DNA from: Marinomonas phaeophyticola
GTDB lineage: Bacteria; Pseudomonadota; Gammaproteobacteria; Pseudomonadales; Marinomonadaceae
DNA: 64,000 bases
Assembly (NCBI RefSeq): GCF_026966905.1
Contig: NZ_JAPUBN010000024.1
Span: 124,001-188,000, forward strand
Direction of reading: 5' to 3'
The notes under the pieces are model-generated. The model was not told the DNA's origin and made no database searches. It saw only the letters and a program-made list of their open reading frames with translations. Of this stretch, positions 35,452-44,565 are shown in pieces (within the stretch, counting starts at the first letter, position 1; each line of letters begins with the position of its first letter). A program made the position numbers and the translations under genes.

Positions 35452-36852
35452 TTAATCTAAATCAGATGGAATAAATTGGTCTAATACACGTTTAGTACCA
35501 GCAAATTTGCGTTGAATTTCTTCATATTCATCTTCTGCATTAGAATCAAAAACATTACCTCCGCATGTCTGTACATACGCTTTTTTACCATACGCAAACA
35601 CCGTCCTAATTGGAATCGCAAAGGTACAATCCCCATTAAATGAAAAATGGCCGACTGCACCGCCGTAAGGGCCTCGACCTTCACCTTCTAAATTATCAAT
35701 AATTTTCATGGCTTCAATTTTTGGTGCTCCGGTTAATGTTCCTGCCGGAAAGTTACTTGCTAAGCCAGAAAACATATCTTCATTTTCAGCCATGATTCCC
35801 ACAATTTCACTAGAGATATGCTGAACATGACTAAAACGTTTAATGTCCATCAGACTACGCACTTTCACCGTCCCAAATTGCGCTACTCGACCAATATCAT
35901 TACGATGTAAATCCACAATCATATTATGTTCAGCAATTTCCTTTGGATCATTTAACAACACTCGAGCCAGCTCTCGGTCTTCCTCTTCCGTTGCACCTCT
36001 TTTTGCCGTTCCGGCTAACGGAAAAGTTTCCATTTCGCCTTGTCTCAAACGGAATAACATTTCAGGGCTGGCTCCAATGACTTTCTGCTCACCAAATTTA
36101 ATAAAATACATCTGAGGGGAAGGGTTAATTTGACGCATTTGTTCATAAATATTGATGCAGTCTCCATCGAGACTAAACCATTTTTTAAAGCCGACTTCCG
36201 TTTGGAAAATTTTGCCATCCACTATGTCTTGCTTAACCTTTGCCACTGCATCCGCATGATCTTGTTGACTCATGGATTCGCCTTTAGCCTTTACTACCAA
36301 AGGCCCATTTTCCGGAGTAGTCTCATTCAACATAGACTCAATCAATGGCATTCTATTACTGCTTTGATCACCGTAATAAAAATAAAAAATAACCCCCGTC
36401 ATCTTGTCTAAAATCAAACCATCCGTGTAAAGCCCAAATTTAAACGCCTCAAACATGTCACTTGTATGCAGTTTCAAACTCGGTTCAAAATAATTCATGG
36501 CATCATAGCCAATATAACCCGTTAAACCACCAGAGTATTTACGAGATAAAATATTCTGAGGAACAATGTCTCGTAATAAATAGTATGGGTTATCAGAAAG
36601 GTAAGTATTTACTTCTCCGTTATAGTCCTGAATATGTAGTTCATTGCCCTCTGCCCACAGAGTTTTTTCAGGATCAAATCCAATGATGGAATAGCGAGAG
36701 ATAAAACTTTCCTCTCCTAAGGACTCCAACATAAAACAGGTATCAAAACGCTTTTCTATTTTTTTAAATAATTCAAAAAAATCACAGCCCTCAGATACAG
36801 TGACATAATGAGGCTTTCTCGGTAACTTAAATGGTTCTGGTTTAACGGACAT
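35452..36852 (-). CDS. trpE: Anthranilate synthase component I
   Basis: Chorismate-binding enzyme that forms anthranilate, the first step of tryptophan synthesis. The 466 residues are somewhat shorter than enteric TrpE (about 520). TrpE rather than PabB is favoured by the FPLAGTAKRG loop, where PabB has a lysine (PIKGT), and by MLES near residue 43, matching the LLES tryptophan feedback motif. Other conserved parts are GGLTGYIGYDAMNYFE, NPSPQMYF, ASPEMLFRL, HNMIVDLHRNDIG and TLTGAPKIEAM. The arginine of the usual AGTRxRG loop is Ala here. Its start overlaps the trpR stop (TAATG). Confidence 0.9.
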   Translation of the reverse strand: MSVKPEPFKLPRKPHYVTVSEGCDFFELFKKIEKRFDTCFMLESLGEESFISRYSIIGFDPEKTLWAEGNELHIQDYNGEVNTYLSDNPYYLLRDIVPQNILSRKYSGGLTGYIGYDAMNYFEPSLKLHTSDMFEAFKFGLYTDGLILDKMTGVIFYFYYGDQSSNRMPLIESMLNETTPENGPLVVKAKGESMSQQDHADAVAKVKQDIVDGKIFQTEVGFKKWFSLDGDCINIYEQMRQINPSPQMYFIKFGEQKVIGASPEMLFRLRQGEMETFPLAGTAKRGATEEEDRELARVLLNDPKEIAEHNMIVDLHRNDIGRVAQFGTVKVRSLMDIKRFSHVQHISSEIVGIMAENEDMFSGLASNFPAGTLTGAPKIEAMKIIDNLEGEGRGPYGGAVGHFSFNGDCTFAIPIRTVFAYGKKAYVQTCGGNVFDSNAEDEYEEIQRKFAGTKRVLDQFIPSDLD

Positions 36853-37082
36853 TATTTTTCTTCCAATTCTTTTAAGGCTCTTGAGCCACGGGTGACGGTG
36901 GCAATTCCCACTCCAAGCTGCTTCGCTATTTCTCTCTGAGAAACTCCCTCTTTTAAGAGAGCAAAAATCTGTAAGCGCTTACCCATTTCATTTACTTCGT
37001 TAGGTGTAAGCAAGCCCCGTAAAAGCTTTTGCATGGCTTGCTCATCTTTTGCGGCCAGAAAATATTTCGCTAATTCTTGCAT
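36852..37082 (-). CDS. trpR: Trp operon repressor-like protein TrpR
   Basis: A small 76-residue all-helical DNA-binding protein of the TrpR/YerC family. The helix-turn-helix is GVSQREIAKQLGVGIATVTRGSRAL, closely like the TrpR motif, preceded by LLTPNEVNEMGKRLQIFALL. It is shorter than E. coli TrpR (108 residues), lacking N- and C-terminal extensions. It is the first gene of the trpR-trpE-trpG operon and overlaps trpE by one base. A TrpR-type operator sits in its own promoter, so autoregulation by tryptophan is inferred. Confidence 0.9.
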   Translation of the reverse strand: MQELAKYFLAAKDEQAMQKLLRGLLTPNEVNEMGKRLQIFALLKEGVSQREIAKQLGVGIATVTRGSRALKELEEK

Positions 37083-37107
37083 GTTATCACTTCAACTATG
37101 TATTCAC

Positions 37108-37144
37108 GTACTAGTACAATACAGAAAAATATCCCTCCCTGCAA
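37108..37144 (-). promoter_or_regulatory. trpR-trpE-trpG promoter with TrpR-type operator
   Basis: On the minus strand TTGCAG (37144-37139) and TATTGT (37121-37116) are separated by 17 bases, giving a good sigma-70 promoter about 35 bases before the trpR start. The palindrome GTACTAGTAC (37117-37108) overlaps the end of the -10 element. It contains the CTAG core and the GTAC arms of the E. coli TrpR operator, though in a shorter form than the 18-base consensus. Repression by tryptophan-bound TrpR is inferred. Confidence 0.65.
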
Positions 37145-37192
37145 ATGGATTCTCATGACACACTAAATGGTAGTAAAAATGAGTTGATACGC

Positions 37193-37229
37193 AAAAAAAA
37201 CGCGTCATTCTGAATATCAAAATGACGCG
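37193..37229 (-). terminator. Rho-independent terminator after deoB
   Basis: CGCGTCATT (37201-37209) pairs with AATGACGCG (37221-37229); on the minus strand the stem is followed by eight U residues. It lies 33 bases after the deoB stop and ends the nucleoside salvage operon. Confidence 0.93.
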
Positions 37230-37262
37230 CGTATAGAGCCAACGAGCTTCCATTAAAAAGTG

Positions 37263-38483
37263 CTATAAGAAACTTTCACCATAATCCAGCTTGGCAAGAT
37301 TAAACAACACAGCAATACTTTGACCAATATCTGCAAAGCTTGTACGTGTACCAATACTGCCTCCCGCTAAATCAGGGCCAAAGCAAATAACAGGAACATG
37401 TTCACGTGTATGTTCAGTTCCTTTCCATGTCGGATCACATCCATGATCCGCTGTGATAAAGACTCTATCACCAGGCTTTAAAAGAGCATCTAATTCAGGC
37501 AAACGAGCATCGAACTCTTCCAAGGCTTTCGCATAACCAGAGACATCACGACGATGACCATAATTTTGGTCAAAATCGACAAAATTAGGAAAAATCACAC
37601 TGTCATCACTCGACTCTTGGACCGCTTTCAAAGTCGCATCAAATAAGGCCATGTTTCCGTTTGCTTTGATTTTATGGGTAATTCCAGAGTGCGCATAAAT
37701 ATCCGCTATTTTACCAATGCTAATCACCTTTCCACCGGCTTCTTCAACTAAGTTCAATACGGTTTTGGACGGTGGTGGTATGGCTAAATCTTTACGATTG
37801 CCTGTTCTAGCAAATGTCGCAGGCGTTTCCCCATCAAAAGGTCTAGCAATAACCCTCGCGATATTCATGTCCATTTCATCTAATAAATCTCGGGCAATGT
37901 GACTTAATTCAATGAGTTTATCTAAGCCAAAATACGTTTCATGTGCCGCAATTTGTAAGACACTGTCTGCTGACGTATAGATGATAGGAAAACCGGTTTC
38001 AATATGTTCAACACCTAAGCGAGCAATAACCTCCGTACCTGAAGCATGTGTTTCACCTAATACGCCTTTAAGATTTGCCCGCTTTAGTAGCTCATCGATA
38101 AAATTTTTAGGGAAGCAGTGCGAGGTATCTGGAAAATAATCCCAATCAAATAGAACCGGCACACCCGCTAACTCCCAATGACCACTCGGCGTATCTTTAC
38201 CTGAGGACAATTCCTGTGCATAACCATACAAAGCGTCCACAGTTACTGAATCATCAAAGCCTGCTGGGAGTTGTCCACAGCTCATTTTCGCTAACATCCC
38301 CAGCCCTTTTTTCTCTAAATTTGGGAGCTTTAAAGGACCTTCTCGACCCACATTAGCTTTTTCTTCCATACAAGCTCGCGCAATACTACCCAATGTATTT
38401 GAACCAAGGTCACCAAATTTATCCGCATCATGTGCGGCACCAACTCCAAAGGAGTCCATCATTAATATTATGGCTCTAGACAA
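37263..38483 (-). CDS. deoB: Phosphopentomutase
   Basis: DeoB interconverts (deoxy)ribose 1-phosphate and 5-phosphate with manganese, linking nucleoside phosphorolysis to sugar metabolism. The 406-residue length and the alkaline-phosphatase-superfamily motifs are typical: [21 protein letters not shown] at the start, [15 protein letters not shown] with the phosphorylated threonine, and [20 protein letters not shown] for metals at the end. It is the last gene of the nucleoside operon, after deoC, and is closed by a strong terminator. Confidence 0.97.
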   Translation of the reverse strand: MSRAIILMMDSFGVGAAHDADKFGDLGSNTLGSIARACMEEKANVGREGPLKLPNLEKKGLGMLAKMSCGQLPAGFDDSVTVDALYGYAQELSSGKDTPSGHWELAGVPVLFDWDYFPDTSHCFPKNFIDELLKRANLKGVLGETHASGTEVIARLGVEHIETGFPIIYTSADSVLQIAAHETYFGLDKLIELSHIARDLLDEMDMNIARVIARPFDGETPATFARTGNRKDLAIPPPSKTVLNLVEEAGGKVISIGKIADIYAHSGITHKIKANGNMALFDATLKAVQESSDDSVIFPNFVDFDQNYGHRRDVSGYAKALEEFDARLPELDALLKPGDRVFITADHGCDPTWKGTEHTREHVPVICFGPDLAGGSIGTRTSFADIGQSIAVLFNLAKLDYGESFL

Positions 38484-38515
38484 AACTCGCCCCTTTTATT
38501 GATTCTTAAATTAAG

Positions 38516-39310
38516 CTAGTAATGAGACGGACTCACCGTGTTAATAGAATGACCCATTACCAATAATAATGATGCCAGTAGAGAACTAGCACCAAAGCGA
38601 AAACGCTCAGGTGTTAATGCTTCATCTCCAAGAATTGTCTCAACTAATCGAAAATAGTCTTTTGCATCAGCCAATGTTTTCACTCCACCAGCGGGCTTAA
38701 AACAAACCCTATGATCCGCCTTTTTAATGCATTCAAGCATCACTCTCGCGGCTTCAGGAGTGGCGTTAACGGGAACTTTTCCTGTCGACGTTTTAATAAA
38801 ATCCGCTCCCGCCTGAATAGCAATTTGCGACGCTCTATGTATCATATCGGCAGACTTTAATTCGCCAGTCTCGATAATCACCTTAAGTACTGCGGGGCCA
38901 CACGCATGCTTACAAGCCTGAACCAGTTGCAAACCAACCTGTTCATCGCCTGCCAATAAGCTCTGATAAGGAAACACCACATCCACCTCATCGGCACCAT
39001 AAGCAAGACAGGCTTGAGTTTCCGCCACCGCTGCTTCAATATTATTGCGGCCATGGGGGAAATTACTCACAGTAGCCACTTTTACATTCTCTAAACCCAA
39101 ACGCTGCAACTCTTGCTTGGCCCAAGGAATAAAGCGAGGATAAATACATAAAGCCGCCACGTTGACGTGAGTAAGTTGCTTTGCTTTGGCGGCACTTTCA
39201 CATAAAGCAGTAATATCCGCTTCTGTATCTAAGTCGTTCAAACTGGTTAAATCCAGTAGACCTATAGCAAAGCCCGCTAATTCGGCATCGGTTAAAGACA
39301 ATACACTCAT
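38516..39310 (-). CDS. deoC: Deoxyribose-phosphate aldolase
   Basis: DeoC splits deoxyribose 5-phosphate into glyceraldehyde 3-phosphate and acetaldehyde through a Schiff base. The 264-residue enzyme is of the E. coli type, with VNVAALCIYPRFIP, GADEVDVVFPY, LKVIIETGEL, the Schiff-base lysine in DFIKTSTGKVPVNATPEA and the second lysine in VCFKPAGGVKT. The frame is open to 39328, but the ATG at 39310 has AGAGAG before it and overlaps the upstream phosphorylase stop by four bases (ATGA), so it is preferred. Confidence 0.96.
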   Translation of the reverse strand: MSVLSLTDAELAGFAIGLLDLTSLNDLDTEADITALCESAAKAKQLTHVNVAALCIYPRFIPWAKQELQRLGLENVKVATVSNFPHGRNNIEAAVAETQACLAYGADEVDVVFPYQSLLAGDEQVGLQLVQACKHACGPAVLKVIIETGELKSADMIHRASQIAIQAGADFIKTSTGKVPVNATPEAARVMLECIKKADHRVCFKPAGGVKTLADAKDYFRLVETILGDEALTPERFRFGASSLLASLLLVMGHSINTVSPSHY

Positions 39311-40122
39311 AATAAACTCTCTAGCCATTTAACAATCAAATCCCCTAATAATTTAGCGGCCTTTTGACCTTCATCAAGGGTTTCTTCATGACTCAAAGCA
39401 TTGCCAGACATCCCTGCACCCAAATTGGTAATAGACGAAATCGCAGCGACTTTCATACCACAATGACGAGCAACTAGGGTTTCTGGTACTGTACTCATTC
39501 CAATAGCATCCGCTCCCAAAAGCCGGAACATGCGTATTTCTGCAGGGGTTTCAAAAGTCGGTCCAACCGCCCACAGATACACGCCATTATGTAATTCAAT
39601 CTTCATCTCTTTAGCGACGCGTTGAATGCTCGTACGCATATCTCTATCATAGGCTTGAGTTAAATCTAAAAAACGAGGGCCAATCGCCTCATCATTCTCA
39701 CCCGTTAATGGATTCAAGCCCGTAAAGTTAATATGATCTTCGATTAACATTAAACTGCCAGGGGCCATTTCAGAATGTAAACTACCGGCCGCATTGGTGA
39801 GTAGCACCTGTTCACAGCCAATAAGCTTAAGAGCTCTTAATGGAATCTGTAACACTTCAGGTGAAATACCTTCATAGAGGTGGAAGCGTCCTTGCATACA
39901 AGCCACTTCTTGGTTGCCTAATGTTCCTATTACCAGCTGCCCTTTATGCCCATGCACTGTAGCCGTTGGGAAACCAGGTATATCGTAATAAGGAATAATC
40001 AGAGGATCTTCAATGGCATCCGCCAACGAACCTAAGCCACTGCCTAAAATAATGGCTACCTTAGGCTTACGTTGAGACAGTTTATTGCGGAGATATTCCG
40101 CACTTAATTGATATGCTTTCAT
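39307..40122 (-). CDS. Purine nucleoside phosphorylase, trimeric type I (PunA/XapA-like)
   Basis: It cleaves purine (deoxy)nucleosides with phosphate to free base and pentose 1-phosphate. The 271 residues match the trimeric PNP family (mammalian PNP, bacterial PunA, E. coli XapA), not the hexameric DeoD. Motifs are IILGSGLGSLAD for phosphate, TVHGHKGQLVIG, MQGRFHLYEG, LTNAAGSL, the glutamate of the base site in GPTFETPAEIRMFR, GADAIGMSTVPE and SSITNLGAG. The asparagine expected for 6-oxopurine binding is in this last motif. It stands before deoC in the salvage operon. Confidence 0.93.
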   Translation of the reverse strand: MKAYQLSAEYLRNKLSQRKPKVAIILGSGLGSLADAIEDPLIIPYYDIPGFPTATVHGHKGQLVIGTLGNQEVACMQGRFHLYEGISPEVLQIPLRALKLIGCEQVLLTNAAGSLHSEMAPGSLMLIEDHINFTGLNPLTGENDEAIGPRFLDLTQAYDRDMRTSIQRVAKEMKIELHNGVYLWAVGPTFETPAEIRMFRLLGADAIGMSTVPETLVARHCGMKVAAISSITNLGAGMSGNALSHEETLDEGQKAAKLLGDLIVKWLESLL

Positions 40123-40213
40123 ACACCTTCCTTTTTAACTATAAAAAGTAGTCCACATTTAGCACAGGCTAATCCCTGTGGTTTTTACGCGGTTCCATGG
40201 CGATTTGAAAACC

Positions 40214-40241
40214 GTTAGCACTCGTAACACCCAGTGCTAAC
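40214..40241 (-). terminator. Stem-loop between cdd and the purine phosphorylase gene
   Basis: GTTAGCACT (40214-40222) and AGTGCTAAC (40233-40241) form a 9-bp stem; a second small hairpin, CACAGG-N6-CCTGTG, lies at 40163-40180. No long U tract follows on the transcribed strand. They may tune expression within the operon, separating transport and cdd from the phosphorolysis genes. Confidence 0.45.
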
Positions 40242-40255
40242 TTTTAGAGAGGAAT

Positions 40256-40660
40256 TTATTTGAGGTTGTCAGGTCCAAAAGAGAAAGGCAACAACTCTTC
40301 CATTGTCATTGATTTTCTAACGCCTTCAGGGCCACAAATATGAATCATCGTATTGGTGTCTGAAAACTCTCTGATACGTTGACGACAACCACCACAGGGT
40401 GTGACTAGCTCATCACCTTTGCCGATCACATAAATGCTTTCGATTTGAGTTTGACCGTCGCGGACCATGGATGCTATCGCCCCTGCTTCAGCACAAGTGC
40501 CTTCTGGATAGGACGCATTTTCCACATTACAACCTGAATACAACAGACCAGATGCCGTACGTATTGCCGCTCCTACAGTAAACTTAGAGTAAGGCACATA
40601 GGCCTTACTCATGGCTTCCTTAGCAAGATCGAGCAACTCTTTATCAATAGATTGAGTCAT
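40256..40660 (-). CDS. cdd: Cytidine deaminase, short homotetrameric type
   Basis: Cdd deaminates cytidine and deoxycytidine to uridine forms. The 134-residue length is that of the small tetrameric class (as in Bacillus), unlike the 294-residue E. coli enzyme. The zinc site is complete: Cys-Ala-Glu in YPEGTCAEAGAI with CGGCRQRI providing the other two cysteines; the substrate loop VPYSKFTVGAAI and GCNVENASY are also clear. It starts one base after the permease gene stop, so it belongs to the nucleoside operon. Confidence 0.96.
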   Translation of the reverse strand: MTQSIDKELLDLAKEAMSKAYVPYSKFTVGAAIRTASGLLYSGCNVENASYPEGTCAEAGAIASMVRDGQTQIESIYVIGKGDELVTPCGGCRQRIREFSDTNTMIHICGPEGVRKSMTMEELLPFSFGPDNLK

Positions 40661-40661
40661 T

Positions 40662-41630
40662 TTACGCTCTCTCTTTCACATAGGGTCGACCAACCGCTTT
40701 CGGTCCAATCGCTTTACCTATGAAACCAGCCAATAACAATACAGTGAGTACGTAAGGCAACACTTCTATTGCTTGTACTGGAATTTCTCCGATACCAGGT
40801 AAGGAAACACCTTGCATCCGAACCGCAACGGCATCTAAGAAGCCAAATAACAAGCACGCGAATAGAACTGGAACCGGCCTCCACTTACCAAAAATAAGAG
40901 CCGCTAATGCAATATAACCTTTACCGGCACTCATGTCTTTTAAGAAACCCGCATTATGTGCCGTAGAAAGATACGCACCTGCCAGTCCACATAAAATACC
41001 ACAAATGATAACCGCTCTATAACGAAGAAAGGCAACGGATATACCTGCCGTATCTACCGCATGTGGGTTTTCACCTACCGCCCGTAAACGTAGACCAAAG
41101 CGTGTTTTGTAAATCACCCAATATGTTAACGGCACACAAGCAAACGCCAAATAAACCAGCACATTATGACCACTTAATAGCTCTGAATAAATTAGGCCTA
41201 TTACAGGGACATCAGCAACGGCATCAGCAAAAGGCAATGTCAGTGAAAGGAATCGAGCGTCACCCGCAAGTGTGGGTGTCTGACCACCCATGCCAAACCA
41301 ATCCAATCCTAACGTCACGGTTAAACCCGCAACAATTGTGTTAATAGCAACACCACTTACAATATGATCACCGCGATGGGTAATACAGGCAAAGCCGTGA
41401 ATCAAAGCCAAACCTATGGATGCAAGCATCGCAAAAATAAGGCCTATCCAAGCAGAACCAAATACCGCCGCCGCTGCAGCCGCGGCAAACGCCCCTCCAA
41501 GAATTTTACCTTCAAGGCCAATATCAACAATACCTGAGCGTTCAGAGAACAAGCCTGCTAACGCTGCTAAAATTAATGGTGTTGACACTCGCATTGTGGC
41601 ATCAAGAATCAAAATTAATGTTTCGAACAT
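40662..41630 (-). CDS. Nucleoside ABC transporter permease (second)
   Basis: A 322-residue inner-membrane permease of the BPD_transp_2 family, with about eight to ten hydrophobic segments. FSERSGIVDIGLEGKILGGAFAA near the start and the loop GLRLRAVGENPHAVDTAGISV toward the ATPase are characteristic of BmpA-associated nucleoside permeases such as NupQ. It pairs with the 41640 gene product. Neighbouring cdd, PNP, deoC and deoB strongly support nucleoside import. The protein has alanine-rich membrane segments but no anomaly. Confidence 0.92.
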   Translation of the reverse strand: MFETLILILDATMRVSTPLILAALAGLFSERSGIVDIGLEGKILGGAFAAAAAAAVFGSAWIGLIFAMLASIGLALIHGFACITHRGDHIVSGVAINTIVAGLTVTLGLDWFGMGGQTPTLAGDARFLSLTLPFADAVADVPVIGLIYSELLSGHNVLVYLAFACVPLTYWVIYKTRFGLRLRAVGENPHAVDTAGISVAFLRYRAVIICGILCGLAGAYLSTAHNAGFLKDMSAGKGYIALAALIFGKWRPVPVLFACLLFGFLDAVAVRMQGVSLPGIGEIPVQAIEVLPYVLTVLLLAGFIGKAIGPKAVGRPYVKERA

Positions 41631-41639
41631 GATCTACCC

Positions 41640-42737
41640 CTACGCTACAGACTTGCGAATAAAGAAGCCTTCAATACGGTCTTTCAACATATTCTCTAAT
41701 GCACCAGAAAACAAAATGACAAGACCCTGAATTACCACAACAATTTCGGGCGTAATGGTGGGAATTTCAAACGCAAGTTCTGACCCTCCCTGATATAAAG
41801 CACCGAATAAAATAGCCGCAACAATAATACCTACAGGATGGTTACGGCCCATTAATGACACCGCAATACCAGCAAACCCATAACCCGCCGTAAAGTTAAG
41901 CAATAGGCTATGGTTAACACCCATAATTTCATTTAAGCCAACGAAACCCGCTAACCCACCTGAAATTAGCATAACCCAAATGGTTACTTTAGAATTATCA
42001 ATACCGGCATATACGGCCGCGGTTGCATTTGTTCCAAGCGTTCTTAACTGATATCCCCAACGGGTATGCCAAATTAAGCCCCACACAAATACACAGCAGA
42101 TCAGCGCCCAAAGAAAGGAAGCGTTTAATGGTGATTCGCTAAGCTCAATCCCAAATGGCGCTAATAATTCATGCATGTAGGGTAGCCATGCCGATTCTTC
42201 AAAGGTACGACTGTTTGGCGACATGCGGCCATCTTGTTTGAGCCAGTTAACCAATAAATACACCATCAGAGAGGATGCAATAAAGTTAAACATTATGGTG
42301 GTTATAACAACATGACTACCTCGGCGCGCTTGTAAGTAAGCAGGGATATACGCCCAAGCGGCACCAAATAAAGCCCCTCCGATGATGGCTAATGGCGCGA
42401 TGACCATTAAGGGTAATGAGGAATCAAACCATAAACACACCAGGCCGACACCTAAACCTCCTATATAGGCCTGGCCTTCACCACCGATATTAAATAAACC
42501 GGCTTTAAAGGCGACAGAAACGGCTAACCCTGTAAAAATAAGATTGGTTGCATAATAAAGGGTATAACCTATCCCTTCCTCATAGCCAAAAGCGCCATAA
42601 ATTAGGTAACCCGCAGCTTCGATTGGATCTTCTCCTAATGCCAGAATCACCAAGGCAGAGACAAAAAAGGCCAACATAACATTTATGAAAGGAATAAGCG
42701 CAATGCTTACCCAAACAGGGACTTTCGCTTGATTCAT
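41640..42737 (-). CDS. Nucleoside ABC transporter permease (first)
   Basis: A 365-residue integral membrane protein of the same family, like NupP. It has an N-terminal membrane segment followed by GLAVSVAFKAGLFNIGGEGQAYIG, the conserved nucleoside-permease block, and the cytoplasmic loop GYQLRTLGTNATAAVYAGIDN. Its start overlaps the ATPase gene stop by four bases (ATGA). It forms the channel with the 40662 permease. Confidence 0.92.
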   Translation of the reverse strand: MNQAKVPVWVSIALIPFINVMLAFFVSALVILALGEDPIEAAGYLIYGAFGYEEGIGYTLYYATNLIFTGLAVSVAFKAGLFNIGGEGQAYIGGLGVGLVCLWFDSSLPLMVIAPLAIIGGALFGAAWAYIPAYLQARRGSHVVITTIMFNFIASSLMVYLLVNWLKQDGRMSPNSRTFEESAWLPYMHELLAPFGIELSESPLNASFLWALICCVFVWGLIWHTRWGYQLRTLGTNATAAVYAGIDNSKVTIWVMLISGGLAGFVGLNEIMGVNHSLLLNFTAGYGFAGIAVSLMGRNHPVGIIVAAILFGALYQGGSELAFEIPTITPEIVVVIQGLVILFSGALENMLKDRIEGFFIRKSVA

Positions 42738-44296
42738 GCTTTATCTCCTGTTTTCGATAATGGTCCGTTATAGGCATTTGCCATCATCAGTCCCAACGTT
42801 CTTTCGTCTGCATCACTTGCCGGTAATTCACCGACAACAGCACCATCAAACATCACCAGAATTCGATCACTTAACGCCATAATTTCATCCAACTCTACCG
42901 ATACTAGTAAAATGGCTTTACCAGAATCCCTAAGCTTCACAATTTCTTCATGAATATTTTCAATTGCTCCGATGTCTACCCCTCGGGTTGGTTGTCCAAT
43001 CAGAAGCACTTCTGGGTTTTGTTCCACTTCTCGGGCAATCACTATCTTCTGCTGATTACCACCAGAAAAATTAGCGGTTTTAAGGTGAGGGTTCGGTGGA
43101 CGAACATCCCATTTAGCCATTCTCTCTTCACATTCAGAAAGCATGGCTTTCCGATTCAAAAGAATCGAACCATTGTAGGCCGACGAGTTATGGTATCCAA
43201 GAATAGCGGCTTCATACGCTTCAAAGCCAGTAACCAGCCCCATTTTGTGCCTGTCTTCTGGAACATGGGCCATTTTCAAATCTCGCATTTGAGACGCATT
43301 TTTAGGGTTAGCCGCGGTGATGGTTTCACCTGCAAATTGAATCTCTCCACTGGATAAAGAGGAGATACCAGATAACACGTTCAAAAGTTCACTTTGACCA
43401 TTACCAGATACACCGGCAATACCAACGATCTCACCCGCGTTTAATTCAAAACTTACGTCTTTTAGACGTTTCACACCCTGACTGTCAACAAGGCTCAATT
43501 TTTTTGCTGATAATACGAGACCAGTCGGTTTCGCGTCGTCCTTATCTACTTTTAATCTGACTTTTTTTCCTACCATCAACTCAGCAAGCTCTTCTTTATC
43601 CGTGTTTTTCGTTTCACGGTGAGCAACCATTTGGCCTTGTCTCATTACTGAAACATTATCCGTTGAGGCCATAATTTCACGCAGTTTATGTGTAATCAGT
43701 AATACCGTTACACCCTGTTCTTTTAGAGATTTTAAAATAACAAACAGATGATCCGCCTCTTGTGGTGTTAATACACCAGTCGGTTCATCCAGTATTAAAA
43801 TTTTAGCTCCACGATACAGCGCCTTCAATATCTCTACCCGTTGCTGTAAACCAACAGGTAATTCTTCAACAATGGCATCCACATCTACATCCAAGCTGTA
43901 CTCAGAGGCAAGACGTTTCAATTCTAAACGAGCATCGTCTTTACCTTGACGCAATAACGCACCGCCTTCGGCACCCAACATTACGTTTTCAAGCACGGTA
44001 AAATTTTCAACCAGCATAAAATGCTGATGAACCATACCTATCCCTGCTTGAATGGCATCTTCAGAAGTACGAATGTGTGTTTTTTTCCCACCTATTTCAA
44101 TTTCTCCAGTATCGGCTTCGTAAAAGCCGTAGATGATACTCATTAAAGTGGACTTTCCAGCACCATTTTCACCAATGATACCGTGAATTGTGCCAGTAGG
44201 AACTTGGAGGCAAATATCTTTGTTTGCTTGCACGGCACCGAAACGTTTACTAATGTCACGTAATTCGATCGCAAGTGGAGTTTTATTATCGTTCAT
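42734..44296 (-). CDS. Nucleoside ABC transporter ATP-binding protein, duplicated
   Basis: A 520-residue double ATPase of the sugar/nucleoside importer type (like NupO or YufO). The first half has Walker A GENGAGKST, signature-like LPVGLQQRVEILKAL and Walker B ILILDEPTGVLTP. The second half has a degenerate Walker A, GVSGNGQSE, then FSGGNQQKIVIARE and LLIGQPTRGVDIG, where the Walker B glutamate is replaced by glutamine. One competent and one degenerate site is normal in this family. It follows the binding protein gene after a terminator-like hairpin. Confidence 0.93.
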   Translation of the reverse strand: MNDNKTPLAIELRDISKRFGAVQANKDICLQVPTGTIHGIIGENGAGKSTLMSIIYGFYEADTGEIEIGGKKTHIRTSEDAIQAGIGMVHQHFMLVENFTVLENVMLGAEGGALLRQGKDDARLELKRLASEYSLDVDVDAIVEELPVGLQQRVEILKALYRGAKILILDEPTGVLTPQEADHLFVILKSLKEQGVTVLLITHKLREIMASTDNVSVMRQGQMVAHRETKNTDKEELAELMVGKKVRLKVDKDDAKPTGLVLSAKKLSLVDSQGVKRLKDVSFELNAGEIVGIAGVSGNGQSELLNVLSGISSLSSGEIQFAGETITAANPKNASQMRDLKMAHVPEDRHKMGLVTGFEAYEAAILGYHNSSAYNGSILLNRKAMLSECEERMAKWDVRPPNPHLKTANFSGGNQQKIVIAREVEQNPEVLLIGQPTRGVDIGAIENIHEEIVKLRDSGKAILLVSVELDEIMALSDRILVMFDGAVVGELPASDADERTLGLMMANAYNGPLSKTGDKA

Positions 44297-44522
44297 AAGA
44301 TTTGTGATTTATCTGCGTATGTTATTGGAGAAGCTTAGGACTTATCTAAGAAAAAAGATATCTCAGATTAAAGATCTCATTACTTCAGTTTATTGTTGTA
44401 ATCATTTGGCCTTTATTTCAATAGGCGAAATGCACAGAGTACACCCATTAAATGCCAACCATCTATTTTTTGCAACAACTGTTTCACGCAGAAACTTTAG
44501 TTTCCGTCTTTGTTTTAAACAA

Positions 44523-44554
44523 AAACAGCCGTCTATTTGCATAGACGGCTGTTT
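44523..44554 (-). terminator. Terminator or attenuating hairpin after the BMP gene
   Basis: AAACAGCCGTCTAT and ATAGACGGCTGTTT pair perfectly over 14 bases with a TTGC loop; on the minus strand TTTTTGTTT follows. It begins 12 bases past the binding-protein stop. Read-through would supply the ATPase and permease genes, or a second promoter may lie in 44297-44520, where nothing else was recognised. Confidence 0.88.
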
Positions 44555-44565
44555 AGCTAACTCAA

